The notes under the pieces are model-generated. The model saw nothing but the letters and a program-made list of their open reading frames with translations. It was not told the DNA's origin and ran no database searches. A DNA stretch of 64,000 nt from Prostheceraeus crozeri (lineage: Eukaryota; Platyhelminthes; Polycladida; Euryleptidae): positions 124,001 to 188,000 of the forward strand of contig CAJQUW010007022.1 in the NCBI GenBank assembly GCA_907163375.1, in the 5' to 3' direction. Shown here piece by piece: positions 1-10,540 of this stretch. The position numbers were made by a program, and so were the translations under genes. Numbering within the stretch: position 1 is the first letter of the stretch; each line of letters opens with the position of its first letter.

Positions 1-1388
1 AACCCCGGGATCAGCGTCTGTCAACTTCGATATCGAAATTGATGAAATTTAATTTTCCCGATAGACAACGTGAGTTCTGTGTCTACTGACAGCGATGTTC
101 CGAATGATTCCCGAATTCGGGAATTAACCGAAGTCTTGAAAATCAGTCCCGAATTTGGAAATTTTTTCCCAAAATTTGGACCAAATATTCCGGAATTTTT
201 GAGAATCGACAAATCCAGAGAAAATATTTAACTTTTGTGATAATTACACGCCGATATACAACCGCGCTCGATCAAACCTCATGAATCGTGACTTTTTAAA
301 ACCTAGGATTTGAGCCATGAAGATTCGGTGCGTAGATTTTATTGAAAATGTAACGTATGAATATATAAAATATCCATGTTTTTCATTATTCAAATTTCAC
401 CAAGCTCATTTCGCGACACAATGCTTAGTTGATTCCAGTCTCATGTACCTTAGTGTATCTGAAGACATCAACTATCCGTAAAAGATTGCGCCAGTTGCAC
501 ACACTGGCCTGTGCATTTGATAAGTTTCGAATTTTATATATTCCATCCCTACCAAATCTGTCTTCAACATGCGGTTATTTTCAGTAGCCATTTCCTCTGA
601 ACCGTTTGCTTGTTGTTCATGAATGGGACAGTCAAGTAATATCATCCACTGTACTCATGAGTTTTGTCATCATACTTTTTATTCTATACCTTCTTATACT
701 CGTAGCAATGGAACAATCGGAGAAATCACCGATCATCACATTTCATAAGAATCTATGTTTTTCTCGAAATCTGCGATGAGTTATTTCCGCCTATACATTT
801 TCTCACATATGAGTGCCCGAACCTGCTGACTTGGATGTGTCAGCCAGCTGTGCGAATTTTACTTGGGCAAAAATAGAGCTGAAATTTGCTGCTGAAAGAA
901 GACAAGCAGCTGAACAAGGTCTTTCGGTAATTTTACACGGTACAACCGTTGGCAAACACGGTGATGTTTTATCTCCAAGAATTTTCAGTATGCGATCACA
1001 ATATTTCCTTTTTCTCGCCCAAGCATTCTCTGGTCTCGCCGAGTATAATGATCTTGTCATAATAATCGCTTTCACACTAGCAACGTTCACCTAGCCCCTG
1101 AATTTGCTTTCCTTACCTTGCTGATCCAATTTTGTGAATGTGAGATGGAGTGAAAGCAGCCTTGATGTACAGAAGCAATTTAAGTGACACTGTTTGCATA
1201 TGAAAAACTCATGAGTCATGACAAAACGATAGATGCGTCACAATTAAGTTACCGGTGGTCAGTTTTTTATTTTAAAAGTTTTTTCTTTATTGACGCGTTC
1301 ACTTGCTGTTTCACTTGTTCCTTTGTTTCTAGACTAAGTGACCTAGGTCCGACTGCCTGATCAGAGATTCTTAATCCTAATTTTGTGA
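1..1388. other. Stretch without a recognised gene
   Basis: No convincing coding region is seen. Positions 100-200 are rich in short GAATT/CCGAA words of the kind found just inside hAT termini, but no complete element can be delimited. Both strands at 803-1094 are open for about 94 codons. Two opposite overlapping frames of equal length with no recognisable domain are more likely chance than a gene. Confidence 0.5.
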
Positions 1389-1396
1389 GTGGCTAG

Positions 1397-2554
1397 CATA
1401 GTTGGGCACAATCCGTTAACTTCCGTTAATCCGTTAATCAACGGAAGCTAACTTTTTTTTTAACTTTTTAACTTTCTAAAAAAAGTTAACGATTGGTTTT
1501 ATTTCCGTTACTCTCATGGAAGTCCGTTAATCCGTTAACTTTTTTCAAATAAATACGCGGTTGAGAGCTCAGCTCATGATGTCAAGTCAACTATACATAC
1601 AGACTTTTGAAGGCTGAGTTAACTTGCTTCACATTCGTTCATCGTGCACTCTGACAATACCGCGCGGGGTCATACAGAATTCGCATCGGTATTTGCGTGA
1701 AGCTATTCTCTTCACAAAATGAGGCAGACAGTGTCAGAAGCGCAGTCATACAAGGTTACAAGAATCGATTCTGTTCCCCAATGCGGTCTCATTTCGTCTA
1801 CGCGCATGCTCCGAAGTGCCGAACAAATTTCCTTAGTGCAGGAAGAATATGTCAGCCTTATGTGCAAGTGTTTTATTCTTCACCTAACGACTCGAATGAA
1901 AAAGATTGATGGATAAAAGCTTTGTGGAATAATTCATCAGAACAAACGACTTAACATTTTGTAAGAAACATTGGCCTGAGAATTGCTGTGAGATGATTTA
2001 AGTCTTTTTCGAGAAAAGTTGCATGGATAGCAAGGATGTAGGCTTATAAGTTTTCACGAGAGGTGTATGGGTCCCCAGCCGAAGAAAAAAAGAAACTAAG
2101 AGTAGCAAGAAATTTATCTGTGAAGACAATGTTAACTAAAATACGATTTTAAAGATGACATAAAATTTAATGAATTAACGGTTTAACTTTAACTTCCGTT
2201 ACTTTACTCCCAAATTAACGGATTATTGTTAACGGAACTACATTTTTTATAAATATAGAAAAATAGACCAATCTACCAGAAGTAAGTTTATTTTCCGCAA
2301 CGTGTCGAAGCACCCTACTTCGTCGTCAGGCCATAATAAGATTTTTTTTATAAAATATAAAATTATAAAATTTTTTTATTATCGCCTGACGACGAAGTAG
2401 GGTGCTTCGACACGTTGCGGAAAATAAACTTACTTCTGGCAGATTGGTCTATTTTTCTATATATATTTGATATGCGTCTGCCTTCTCACGCCATTCATGC
2501 ATTAACTACATTTTTTAATTAACGGAACTTTCTTTTTAACGATGCCCAACACTG
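1397..2554. mobile_element. Non-autonomous hAT-type element with nested insertion
   Basis: The left end reads CATAGTTGGGCAC and the reverse complement of the right end reads CAGTGTTGGGCAT, so the tips are short imperfect inverted repeats. The flanks are GTGGCTAG (1389-1396) and GTGACTAG (2555-2562), an 8-bp target duplication matching at 7 of 8 bases, the length hAT transposases make. The interior is full of GTTAAC/CCGTTAA words, typical hAT subterminal repeats. No transposase frame is seen; the short frames at 1697-1916 have no recognisable domain. A separate 254-bp fold-back unit sits inside at 2250-2503 with its own 14-bp target duplication. Confidence 0.8.
2250..2503. repeat. Fold-back insertion, Penelope-like type, nested in hAT element
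   Basis: A 14-bp direct repeat, AACTACATTTTTTA, lies at 2236-2249 and 2504-2517 and brackets a 254-bp unit absent from the rest of the hAT element, so this is a nested insertion. The unit is two inverted arms of about 75-80 bp (near 2257-2335 and 2380-2462) around an AT-rich loop. Read rightward, the second arm carries CCTGACGA, a 5-bp stem (CGAAG/CTTCG), then ACACGTTG and AATAAA. This order resembles the 3' region of Penelope-like elements, where degenerate hammerhead motifs occur. It has no coding capacity. Confidence 0.7.
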
Positions 2555-2779
2555 GTGACTAGTATGTGAAAGCTTATGGCGCGCCTAGCTTGCTATAATG
2601 GTTTCATGCTTTTGGTGGGACAGGGATAAGTATTGATCACATCAACGCCGACGAAAGACTGGCATCCACAACACAATGCCAAAACATCAAAATTTTGCCC
2701 TCTCAAGGCAGATTTCATTTAGGTGCATGTACAATTTGTGCGGTCTGCGTGGAAGATTGTCTCTCATCGTGCAGTAATC

Positions 2780-3075
2780 AAAATAGGTTTTCCTGGCAAA
2801 GTGTGTGCTGGGGGTGCGCCAGCTAGGGTTTGAGCGTACAAGATGTTAAAGGACCCGCAACGCGACCTAGCTGGTCATCTTGCTGATGAGCCCCTTTTTT
2901 CGATTTTTGTTATCCTTTCTGGACTGTTCACATCTTGTATAATTCGTTTTATTGTTCTGTGCGCCTAATGTTTTATTCTTTATATGTAGGAGTGTATACA
3001 AGCATCTTACCCGCTGACCGGCGTGAACGCCCGTTAGTCCTTTTTAGGACTAACAACATTATTAACGATTGTGTA
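2780..3075 (+). repeat. Interspersed repeat of unknown class, copy 1
   Basis: This roughly 280-bp segment is clearly homologous, in the opposite orientation, to 55915-56178. Shared blocks include GCCAGCTAGGGTTTG, GTTAAAGGACCC, ACGCGACCTAGCTGGTCAT and GCTGATGA. Near the end is a perfect 9-bp hairpin, 3033-3041 with 3046-3054, around a TTTT loop. The short frame at 2935-3201 is not a recognised protein. It may be the end of a LINE, SINE or Penelope-like family. Confidence 0.6.
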
Positions 3076-3329
3076 TATTTTCATTATTGTGTATTATTAT
3101 CATTTAAGTACACTAACCTGACTTTTTCCTTGATTAGTCATTCATTCTTCGATCTTTTATTCGATTCAGTCCGTCGTTTTGTTTCCTTTTCATTCGTGTG
3201 AACGTCTCGTCGTGTTCCTCATTTCTTGTTTCCTTATCCTCCGATTTGTGGTGGAGTCATAGTCTGTGACCACTCTTCTCGTCCAACCATTCACAGCTGA
3301 GTATCGTAATAGTCCGCGAAATCTGAGAC

Positions 3330-4360
3330 GTTATAGTTTCGAATGCGATCTGCAAAAGTTTTCACGAGATCCAGAATATCAAATGGTTTTGATGCCTTTT
3401 AGAATCAATTGAGTGACTGGCCTGGTGGATTGTGGTTCTGATTCTCTTGCGTGATGACCGGAGTTCGAATAATAACGTCGTTTGGCAAGCTAGAAATCAA
3501 TATGGTGATAACTTATGTGCAGTCCTTCAATGAGAAATCGAGCATGCTTGAAAATTGATTGAACGATCTCAAGATGCGCACGGAGGCTCGTTAGACATAT
3601 CTCCAGAATTGAACTTGTCTTAAGTTCGACAAATTTTAATCATATTCCTTCCAGTGTCGTAAATGAAATTGAAGATAGAACGAGAGGAAAATGTAATTTG
3701 ATAGCCTCTGGACTCTCGGAAAGTATCAGTGGCTCCTTGCTAGAAAGGAAAGAACACGATGATTATACATTCCTGTAGCTGGATGGAGAAGTTGGCTTAT
3801 CTGGGGTTGATGATTTAGATTATAAATTATTTCGCATCGCTGACGCACATAGACAAACCTAGATTGCTGAAAGTGCAATGTCCCAACTATGAGTTCAAAA
3901 TTGAAATCCTCAAGAAAAGTGGTGAAATGAGAAAATCTACGCATCACAAACATGTGTATATAAACGCTGACCGTAGCAGCTTGAGTAGAAACAACTTTCC
4001 GAAGAATTGAGATCTAGGAGAAGTCGAGGAGAAGACGTAGTCATCCTACGCAACAAAATTGTTATACGATTTTGTTAAACATTTTCGATTAGGCTTTGGA
4101 CTGTCGGACTCGTGGTCGAAGTTATGGACGGGTTCTTTCTTATGTAATCATGATCTATCTGAGCGTTCTCCTATTTTTCCAGTCCTCTTTATTTAACATG
4201 CGCTATTTGTTACCGAAGATTGATGAAGTAACAGCAGATCTAGCAATGAAGTCGCCATCTATATGTTGCATAGCGCAGACATGGTTTGTCTATTTTTTGA
4301 GACTATTTGATTTGTCGTTACGACCGCAATTTTCGAAGGGGTGTTGGCGAAGCTGACCTA
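3330..4360 (+). mobile_element. LINE remnant: end of ORF1 and start of endonuclease
   Basis: Decayed coding blocks in non-LTR order are visible on the plus strand. Near 3680-3720 is a block reading RGKCNLIASGLSES, like the RNA-binding core of CR1-type ORF1. Near 3990-4075 a frame reads KQLSEELRSRRSRGED and then VVILRNKIV, matching the ORF1 C-terminus. At about 4195-4285 comes NMRYLLPKIDEVT...PSICCIAQTW, matching the N-terminal part of an apurinic-type endonuclease (usual form NIRSLLPKIDE...ICISETW). Several frameshifts and stops separate the blocks and no reverse transcriptase follows, so this is a truncated old copy. Clade assignment to CR1/Jockey is tentative. Confidence 0.6.
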
Positions 4361-5532
4361 TCGAGCGCCTGACGATGGCTGGCTGTGCCGGTCGAAAGGC
4401 CTTGTCAGAGCAGACATTTTTACCGCAACATCACGATTTTCTGCTTCTCGCAGTATTAATTCATATTAAGCAGTTATTATAACTTTATTATATATAGGTA
4501 ATTCATGTATATTGAACCGTTCTATGTCACAAAATGTGGCACTTTTCATAGCCATCTTAAAGATCGACAAGAGTGAGATAATGTCCAGAATGTAAATAGT
4601 TTGGTTCCACGATTGAGCATGTCAAGACATAGGACCCTCAAAACGATGAATATGAGCACCATGCATCTAAATATTAACTGAAATGAAAAGATAATTGCAA
4701 TGCATCTTTGGACTCAACTTCGTGCAGTAATTGATCTTCCTTCTAAGCTCATGAATAGGCCTATCACTTCTCTGGAAAAATCGTTCTTCGAGTGTACCAA
4801 TGAAGGATTCATTATTTCCTGTTTCATTCTCATATCTACATGCACATGCGTTTAGTGAGTGCATGCTTATCGTTGATCTATGGGAGTTAACATCTTTGTT
4901 ATGAACTTTCACTTCTTATTTATTTGTTAATCACTCTATGCTGGCAAATGCAACCCTGTCGTCTTAATCTCATCCCTGGATATTGTGCTGCTGCAAACCA
5001 AGGAAGACGCCTCGTTTCCAGGTCAACCTGTTACTCCGCCTCCAATCTTGTCATTCAAATTACTCTTTCATACCAATTTCCCTTCTTAATATTCTGTGCG
5101 TGTTATGAGTGGAATGAGGTCCAGTGGAAATGTCTGTCAAATCCCAAATGAGACAACTTGAGGAGATGGCGATCGAGAACACGACTAATCAGGAGCAGAC
5201 GACTCGTCTCTTCGAGATCGAGTTAATCAACTGTCCAAATCAGTTGTAGACAGACATCGGACGAATGCCGCTGCATATTCATGAACAACTATTGATGTAC
5301 ATAGGCTTAACCTTAGCAGGTCATTCAAATATACAAAATAGATGGAAACTTTTCCCAGTCTACTTGCTATCTAATGCCGATTGATACTTTTCGCGCTGAT
5401 TAAACCACTCATTTTTCAGAAGATTTGCACCAATGCTTGTCAGATGCTATTTATGATTTGGTGATCGGCAGCATGGAAAATGCTCGTCCTGTAGGTGAGC
5501 ATGGTTTGTTGAACGCATGCCGTTCGGACCGG
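4361..5532. other. Stretch without a recognised gene
   Basis: No coding region or mobile-element boundary is recognised. Frames of 75-81 codons at 4667-4912 and 4924-5151 have no recognisable domain. A TAGGCCTA octamer lies at 4756-4763. Confidence 0.5.
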
Positions 5533-5780
5533 TGCCGACCGGCATGAATATAAGTGACCGTTACCAGTGTCGCCCGGTAGGAACATGTCCTACCGGTGCC
5601 GACCGGCATGAATATAAGTGACCGTTACCAGTGCCGCCCGGTAGGAATATGTCCGACCGGTGGCGACCGGCATGAGTTTAAGTGACCGTTGCCAGTGCCG
5701 ACCGGTGCCGACCGGCATGAGTTTAAGTGACCGTTGCCAGTGCCGGCCGGTAGGAATATGTGCGACCGGTGTGATCATGA
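5533..5780. repeat. Minisatellite, 64-bp unit
   Basis: The word TGCCGACCGG begins at 5533 and recurs at 5597 and, as TGGCGACCGG, at 5661, giving a 64-bp period. A shortened 45-bp unit leads to the next start at 5706, and a decayed partial unit ends near 5780. Units contain CATGAATATAAGTGACCGTT and CCCGGTAGGAATATGTCC and are GC-rich compared with their surroundings. The open frame on the minus strand here (5590-5778) merely translates the repeat. Confidence 0.85.
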
Positions 5781-6224
5781 ATATCGAAATCGACTGGTAT
5801 AGAGAAGCATACTGAAATTTCTTAATAAGGATGTTTCACCTGCAGCAGTAACCGCAAAGCCATGTGTAGCATTCGTTTTGTGGAATCCCATCTTTATTTT
5901 TCTGCAAATTTACATTCTCATTTAATGCATCACCATCTGATGAAGCTCGTGCCAGATCATTTTTTTACTTCGATTTTTCCTTGACTTCATCTGCGGCATT
6001 ATTATATCATTGCACCCATAAGTGCATAATGCAGCAAAGCATGGCAAGTTTACAACAATTAGGTGCAAAAAGTAATGTCAGCATACTGTTTAATGAACGT
6101 ATTTACAGGTAGGCCTACTGGGAAAGTAACAAAGTTCGTTTTTCTCTATAGAAAATTATACAAGTTCCTCTTGAAGTTCGGTAGGGATTGCATGCTTGGA
6201 AAAAATATTTTCGGACTTGAACCA
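5781..6224. other. Stretch without a recognised gene
   Basis: AT-rich sequence between the minisatellite and the LINE remnant. Nothing is recognised except a TAGGCCTA octamer at 6110-6117. Confidence 0.5.
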
Positions 6225-6870
6225 TTAGAGGGTTTCTGAAGATTTTGAAGTCATGGCCACGAGTCCTTGAAAAAAGAATCTGAACACGGCTATCAAGTCA
6301 AAAGCACGGCGACGAATTTGGAGCGTTGGAATACCCGGGATTCGAAGGCGGTCTTCGTAGAGTTGCCCTGATAAGTGTATCACACATCGAGTAAAGTGCT
6401 GTTGGACCCTTTCGATTAAGGCAATGTCTTGTACAGCAAGGGGATTCCTTACAACCAAGCTAGCGTTCCCCAAATGGGGACGAGCATCTGTACAGACGAA
6501 GAGGAACATCAGGATCACGGTGTACGAAAGTTCGCAGAATAGCGGAATGTATTATGTGAGCTCTCTGTCTGCATTAAAGAACATGTTTGTGAGCTGTGAG
6601 GTTGTTCGAGATGACCACACGAAGATCTTCCGAGAAGGTCGTATCTTTGAGAGGCTGGTTATTAAGTACGTAGACATCGGAGGGATTACGATGACCAAAG
6701 GAGTAACGTGGGATTTGGAAAGATTCAAGCGTAATTGCCATTTCCTGGGACACGCTGAAATCTCGTCCAGGTCTGCCTGCAGTAACCAGTATTGTTCGAG
6801 TTGAATACATGCATTTGCTACTTTGTGATCGATATAAATCACTGTTGCATATAATAGTGTCAATATAATA
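6225..6870 (-). mobile_element. LINE remnant: C-terminal half of reverse transcriptase
   Basis: Read on the minus strand, the stretch opens with a block containing QADLDEISACPRKWQLRLN and a following K-S-H, typical of the palm/thumb part of CR1/Jockey-type reverse transcriptases (usual form LQ.DLD....W...W.L..N..K). After a frameshift the frame reads NNQPLKDTTFSEDLRVVISNN (usual form DLGVIIS) and then HKHV. The last part reads RPHLGNASLVV, DIALIERVQQHFTRC and the RL.IPG...LQIRRRAFDL block of the thumb. The catalytic Asp-Asp motif lies upstream and is lost. At least two frame breaks are present. It is in the opposite orientation to the LINE piece at 3.3-4.4 kb, so the two are separate copies. 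Confidence 0.7.
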
Positions 6871-7761
6871 GATACATGTTGACTAAGCTAGTGTATACTG
6901 TGCATGTTGGAATACATACAGCCTGCTTCATGAAATTTTGAGGGCCAAAGTATGATTATTTGTGAAAAGCTATATCATTTATTAAGCTTAGTTTTTTTAC
7001 CATAATATTGAAATCCTAGTGAAGATGAATGTTATGTTGTCTAAAATAAAGATTATGTTGTCTACGTATGTGTTCCGTCTATGTAATCAGTATGTGTTCA
7101 GTCTGAAGTAGTTTATGGAAATCTGTTTTATTCTAAATCTGGCGAATTACACGAAATGTGTTGTAAAACATGTTTGTGTTGTAGAACATGTGCTGAATTT
7201 TGCGAAATGCTGAATTTGAATTATTGGTCTACGGTGCCGATTTAAGCAAAATTTTTAGTATGCGTTGAATGGGAGATTTGTTCAGACTTGAATGCAATCA
7301 CCGAATTAAGTGAATTGCCCATCAAGGCGGAACAGAAATAAATGTGTTCCTTTGTAGTTTCAATTAAGGAATTGACCCAAATCGTATCGGCTAATCGTCT
7401 GATATCGTGACTGACATGCACTTAGAAAATATAGTGCTTAGGCTTAGATGTACAATGTATGTAGTGCACATTGCTGGTCAATCATGCACATCTGCTTTAT
7501 GGCCCTACAGAGAGAATGTAGTTATCGGCAGGTCAGCTTTGACTATTGTTTAAACTAGAGATTCGCAGGTTCAGTAAAGTGGTTGGTTAGACATTTCTTG
7601 TTTGTTTACGCATGTCGTGATAAAAGAACTGGAATAAATAACAAGATAATGCGGAAGCCCTCTAAAAAACAATAATTTGACTGCATAACATCCTTTATGA
7701 TTAGATAACGATGACTTATGTTAGTGAAGTTTCCATCATAATGCATCTAGTTGGTTGTTCA
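6871..7761. other. Stretch without a recognised gene
   Basis: AT-rich sequence up to the mariner insertion. No coding frame, RNA gene or repeat boundary was recognised. Confidence 0.5.
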
Positions 7762-9178
7762 TACAAGGTGTTCGGAAAGTCGCTGTGCAGTGAAAATACA
7801 TCAATATTTCAATGCCTCTTCCCTATGAAAAACAATTAAGAGCAGGATATGCACGCCATAAGAAGAACAATAATTGATAGATCGAGACAAGTGAACTACA
7901 CTCCAGTTGCTACACGCTATTTCATTCATCCATTCATTCATTGACTGTGGACATGCTAACACTAGAAGAACGCATCTTTATGATCGAGCATGTTTTTCGC
8001 AACCAGGATAAATACGCAATTTGATGTAAAACAACAATTTAGCAGCCGATTTACTGATACCGTTCTCCCTCCTAGGAATATTATGCGCGATTTGGTTAAC
8101 AAATTCAGAAGAACTGGCTCCGTACAAGACGCGCCGCGAAGTGGAAGACCGGATTACTCACGGCTGAAACACTTAACGCAATTTCAGAAAAATGGATCGC
8201 TCACCAAATAAGTCAATACGGCAACTATCCCGCGAATCAGACATCGGCGTGGCAACTGCTCATAAGGCCGTTCCTACAGAGTTATCCCTTTATCCTTACA
8301 AGATACGAGCAGCAAAGAGCTGAATGATGCAGATCATGTCAAGCGCCTGCACTACTGTCGCTAGTTTCTTGAAGCACATCTCTATCTAGACCATACATTT
8401 TACTCCGACGAGGCGTGGTTTCACTTATCTGGCTACGAAAATAGCCAAAATTGCCTCACATGGTCTGAGGTGAAACCATTCAAGCTTCATGGATCGCCAC
8501 TTCACTCCCTAAGACCTGGTGTTTGGGTCGCGATTAGCAGGAGGAGGATTATTGGACTATTTTTTTTTGAAGAGACGTTGACTTCCCAACGTTACATTGA
8601 CATTTTATCAAAATTCATCGGAGAACTTTCGGACCATGAGAAGTGTCGCACAGTCTTTCAGCAAGATGGTGCAACTGTACACACGTTAAACGAAATGCTG
8701 AATCGGCTGCGTCAGAATTTTGGAGATCGATTTATCATAAAGGGTTTCTGGCCACCGAGATCGCCAGACTTAACACCTCCTATTTTTACTTTTGGGTGCA
8801 GCAAAAGCCAATGTGTTCAAAACAATCCTTACACACTTCAACAATTGAAAGATGAATTTCTTCGCTTTACTAATTCAGTCACTCCTGATGAACTTGTGCG
8901 AGTCTTTGATAACATGAAGGGACGTGTGAGCGAATGCATTCGCGTAGGTGGTTCACACTTTCAACATTTATTAAGGCCTATTCGAAATTGTCAATATCAA
9001 TCTTGTCTACAGTTTTATAGGTCTACAGTTTGGTAATGTTTAGAAATTTGTTTTACAGCATAAAAATGTTCATTATTATAACGCATATTTTGCTCTCTAT
9101 TGCTTTTAATATGGAAGGAAACATTTAAATATACTGGTAGATGTATTTTCACTGCAGTGACTTTCCGAACTCCCTGTA
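7762..9178 (+). mobile_element. Tc1/mariner-superfamily transposon, both ends present
   Basis: Inverted terminal repeats of about 38 bp lie at 7764-7802 and 9138-9176; both contain GTTCGGAAAGTC and GCAGTGAAAATACATC. Each is flanked by a TA dinucleotide (7762-7763, 9177-9178), the target duplication of this superfamily. The 1.4-kb length is normal for a single-gene mariner. A degraded transposase occupies most of the interior. Its protein type, with LEERIF...VFRN and RTGSVQDAPRSGRP near the start, is common in arthropods, so this family may have entered by horizontal transfer. That origin is inference. Confidence 0.9.
7953..9036 (+). pseudogene. Mariner-type DDD transposase, degraded
   Basis: The likely start is the ATG at 7953 (MLTLEERIFMIEHVFRN), about 190 bp inside the left terminal repeat. 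The DNA-binding region ends with RTGSVQDAPRSGRP. The catalytic core begins at FYSDEAWFHLSG, with the first Asp codon at 8407-8409. The second Asp lies in FQQDGATVHT (codon 8665-8667). A third was expected about 39 residues later, just after PRSPDLTPP at 8764-8781. There the frame slips by about one base, so the residue is replaced by Ile. The C-terminus continues as NNPYTLQQLKDE and ends near GGSHFQHLLRP. A frameshift lies close to 7990 and stop codons occur around 8200-8390, so the gene cannot encode an active enzyme. It would have cut and rejoined DNA at the element ends. Confidence 0.85.
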
Positions 9179-9508
9179 GTATGGCAAAGTGGGCTAACAT
9201 GTTTTTTGACTGCCATCACCGGCATTGGTCTGGTAAGAAATTTTACATTCTGGTTCCACCTCTGTGCTGATGAACTAACTCGACATTAACCGAGGGAGAG
9301 GATTAATCAAATCACAAATTCAGGAAGACCTCATCAAGGACCGGCGCTGCGACTTGTGGTATAGAATTATTGTTATACGCATGAGAGACCTGAGTTCAAG
9401 TGTAGGTGGGATCGATGTCGAACCTAAGACATGCAAAATGAATATGCATGTGTAAAATGCATATGTGCACACCTTGCCTTGCCTAACCCTGAATTGAGGA
9501 CTTTAAGT
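9179..9508. other. Short gene-free stretch with a faint tRNA-like patch
   Basis: At 9345-9405 the spacing of a weak A box (CTTGTGGTATAGAA) and B box (GAGTTCAAGTG) resembles a tRNA or tRNA-derived SINE promoter. No cloverleaf with an acceptor stem could be drawn, so no tRNA is called. Confidence 0.25.
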
Positions 9509-9662
9509 CTAAAGGAAATTGAAGTAATTTGCTATTTTTGAAGTCAATTTTTTTAGTTTTTAGCCAATATAATATATTTCAACGACTAAGCGTCGTGATC
9601 ATTAAGGCACATATGGCTAAAAACCGACTTCAAAAATAACAATTTACTTCAATTCCCTATAT
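9509..9662. repeat. Fold-back element, about 150 bp
   Basis: Arms of about 45 bp (near 9514-9570 and 9612-9657) are inverted copies; both contain ATTTTTGAAGT and TTTTTAGCCA. The loop holds GACTAAGCGTCG. Possible 9-bp target duplications are ACTTTAAGT (9500-9508) and ACTCTAAGT (9663-9671), differing at one base. It may be a member of the same fold-back group as 2250-2503 or an ordinary MITE. Confidence 0.5.
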
Positions 9663-9671
9663 ACTCTAAGT

Positions 9672-10502
9672 TATTAATTCAAATGAAGGCCCTTTTGCTG
9701 CTGAATTGAGGAGCTATTGTGAATGGGAAGCTAATGGCGTTATCAATGAACATTGGACAATCCTTTAACTGTAACGTTTACTACATTCAACAGCAGTCGG
9801 GCTCAATGATTCTAGATATAGAAATGAGTTCTCAGCTAACCGGGGATTTAGAGACACAAAGCTAAATATGAGATGAAATATTTGCTGCCTGATAATGTGT
9901 TCCAGACATCGATTCCAAACATCAAGTACATATTTTCAATGTACTTCTCAATTAAATGCTATTTATATTATTTTTTCCCAATGGAAGGCTCAAATACATA
10001 ATACATGCTCTTCTGTGGTTGCTACTTGAATAATATATTGCTATTAATAGATCTGGGACTGCTAAATGAAAATTGCGCGTGTGGTATTCTGTAGGTTTGT
10101 AGGTTCCCTTCTAAGCAGGGATTTCTACTTCTTGTGTCTGAAGGTGCGTGCACCGGTCTTATTTTGTGATTGCATTGCGGCAGCATTTCCATGAAGTAAA
10201 ACAAATGTAAAATGTGGCACTCGGACTTATAGAGAGCGAGCAAAGATTTGGCAAAAATATATTTTTTAAGATAACTCGCTCGTCATTGGCAACGGATACA
10301 AAATGATGGCCAATGACGAGTCTCTAAACGTTAGATAAAGGAGGGTGGGATTCCTTCCATGCAGCGTCAGAATGGCATTTTATACTTTGTTTTAAGTAGC
10401 ATTTTTTCTAAGAATTATGACTTCTTGACACTCTCTGCTTTTACGTCAATTGTCTGCAAAAACGCGATTTTTTCACGAAAACCCTGTGTGGACATCTCAA
10501 AC

Positions 10503-10540
<38 letters not shown>

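Noticed and set aside
803-1094. Possible gene, open on both strands
   Set aside because: Opposite frames of equal length, no recognisable domain and no splice signals that decide between them.
5533-5780. CRISPR array
   Set aside because: The units are adjoining 64-bp tandem copies without unique spacers, in eukaryotic DNA.
9345-9405. tRNA gene
   Set aside because: A- and B-box-like words are present but no acceptor stem or anticodon loop can be paired.
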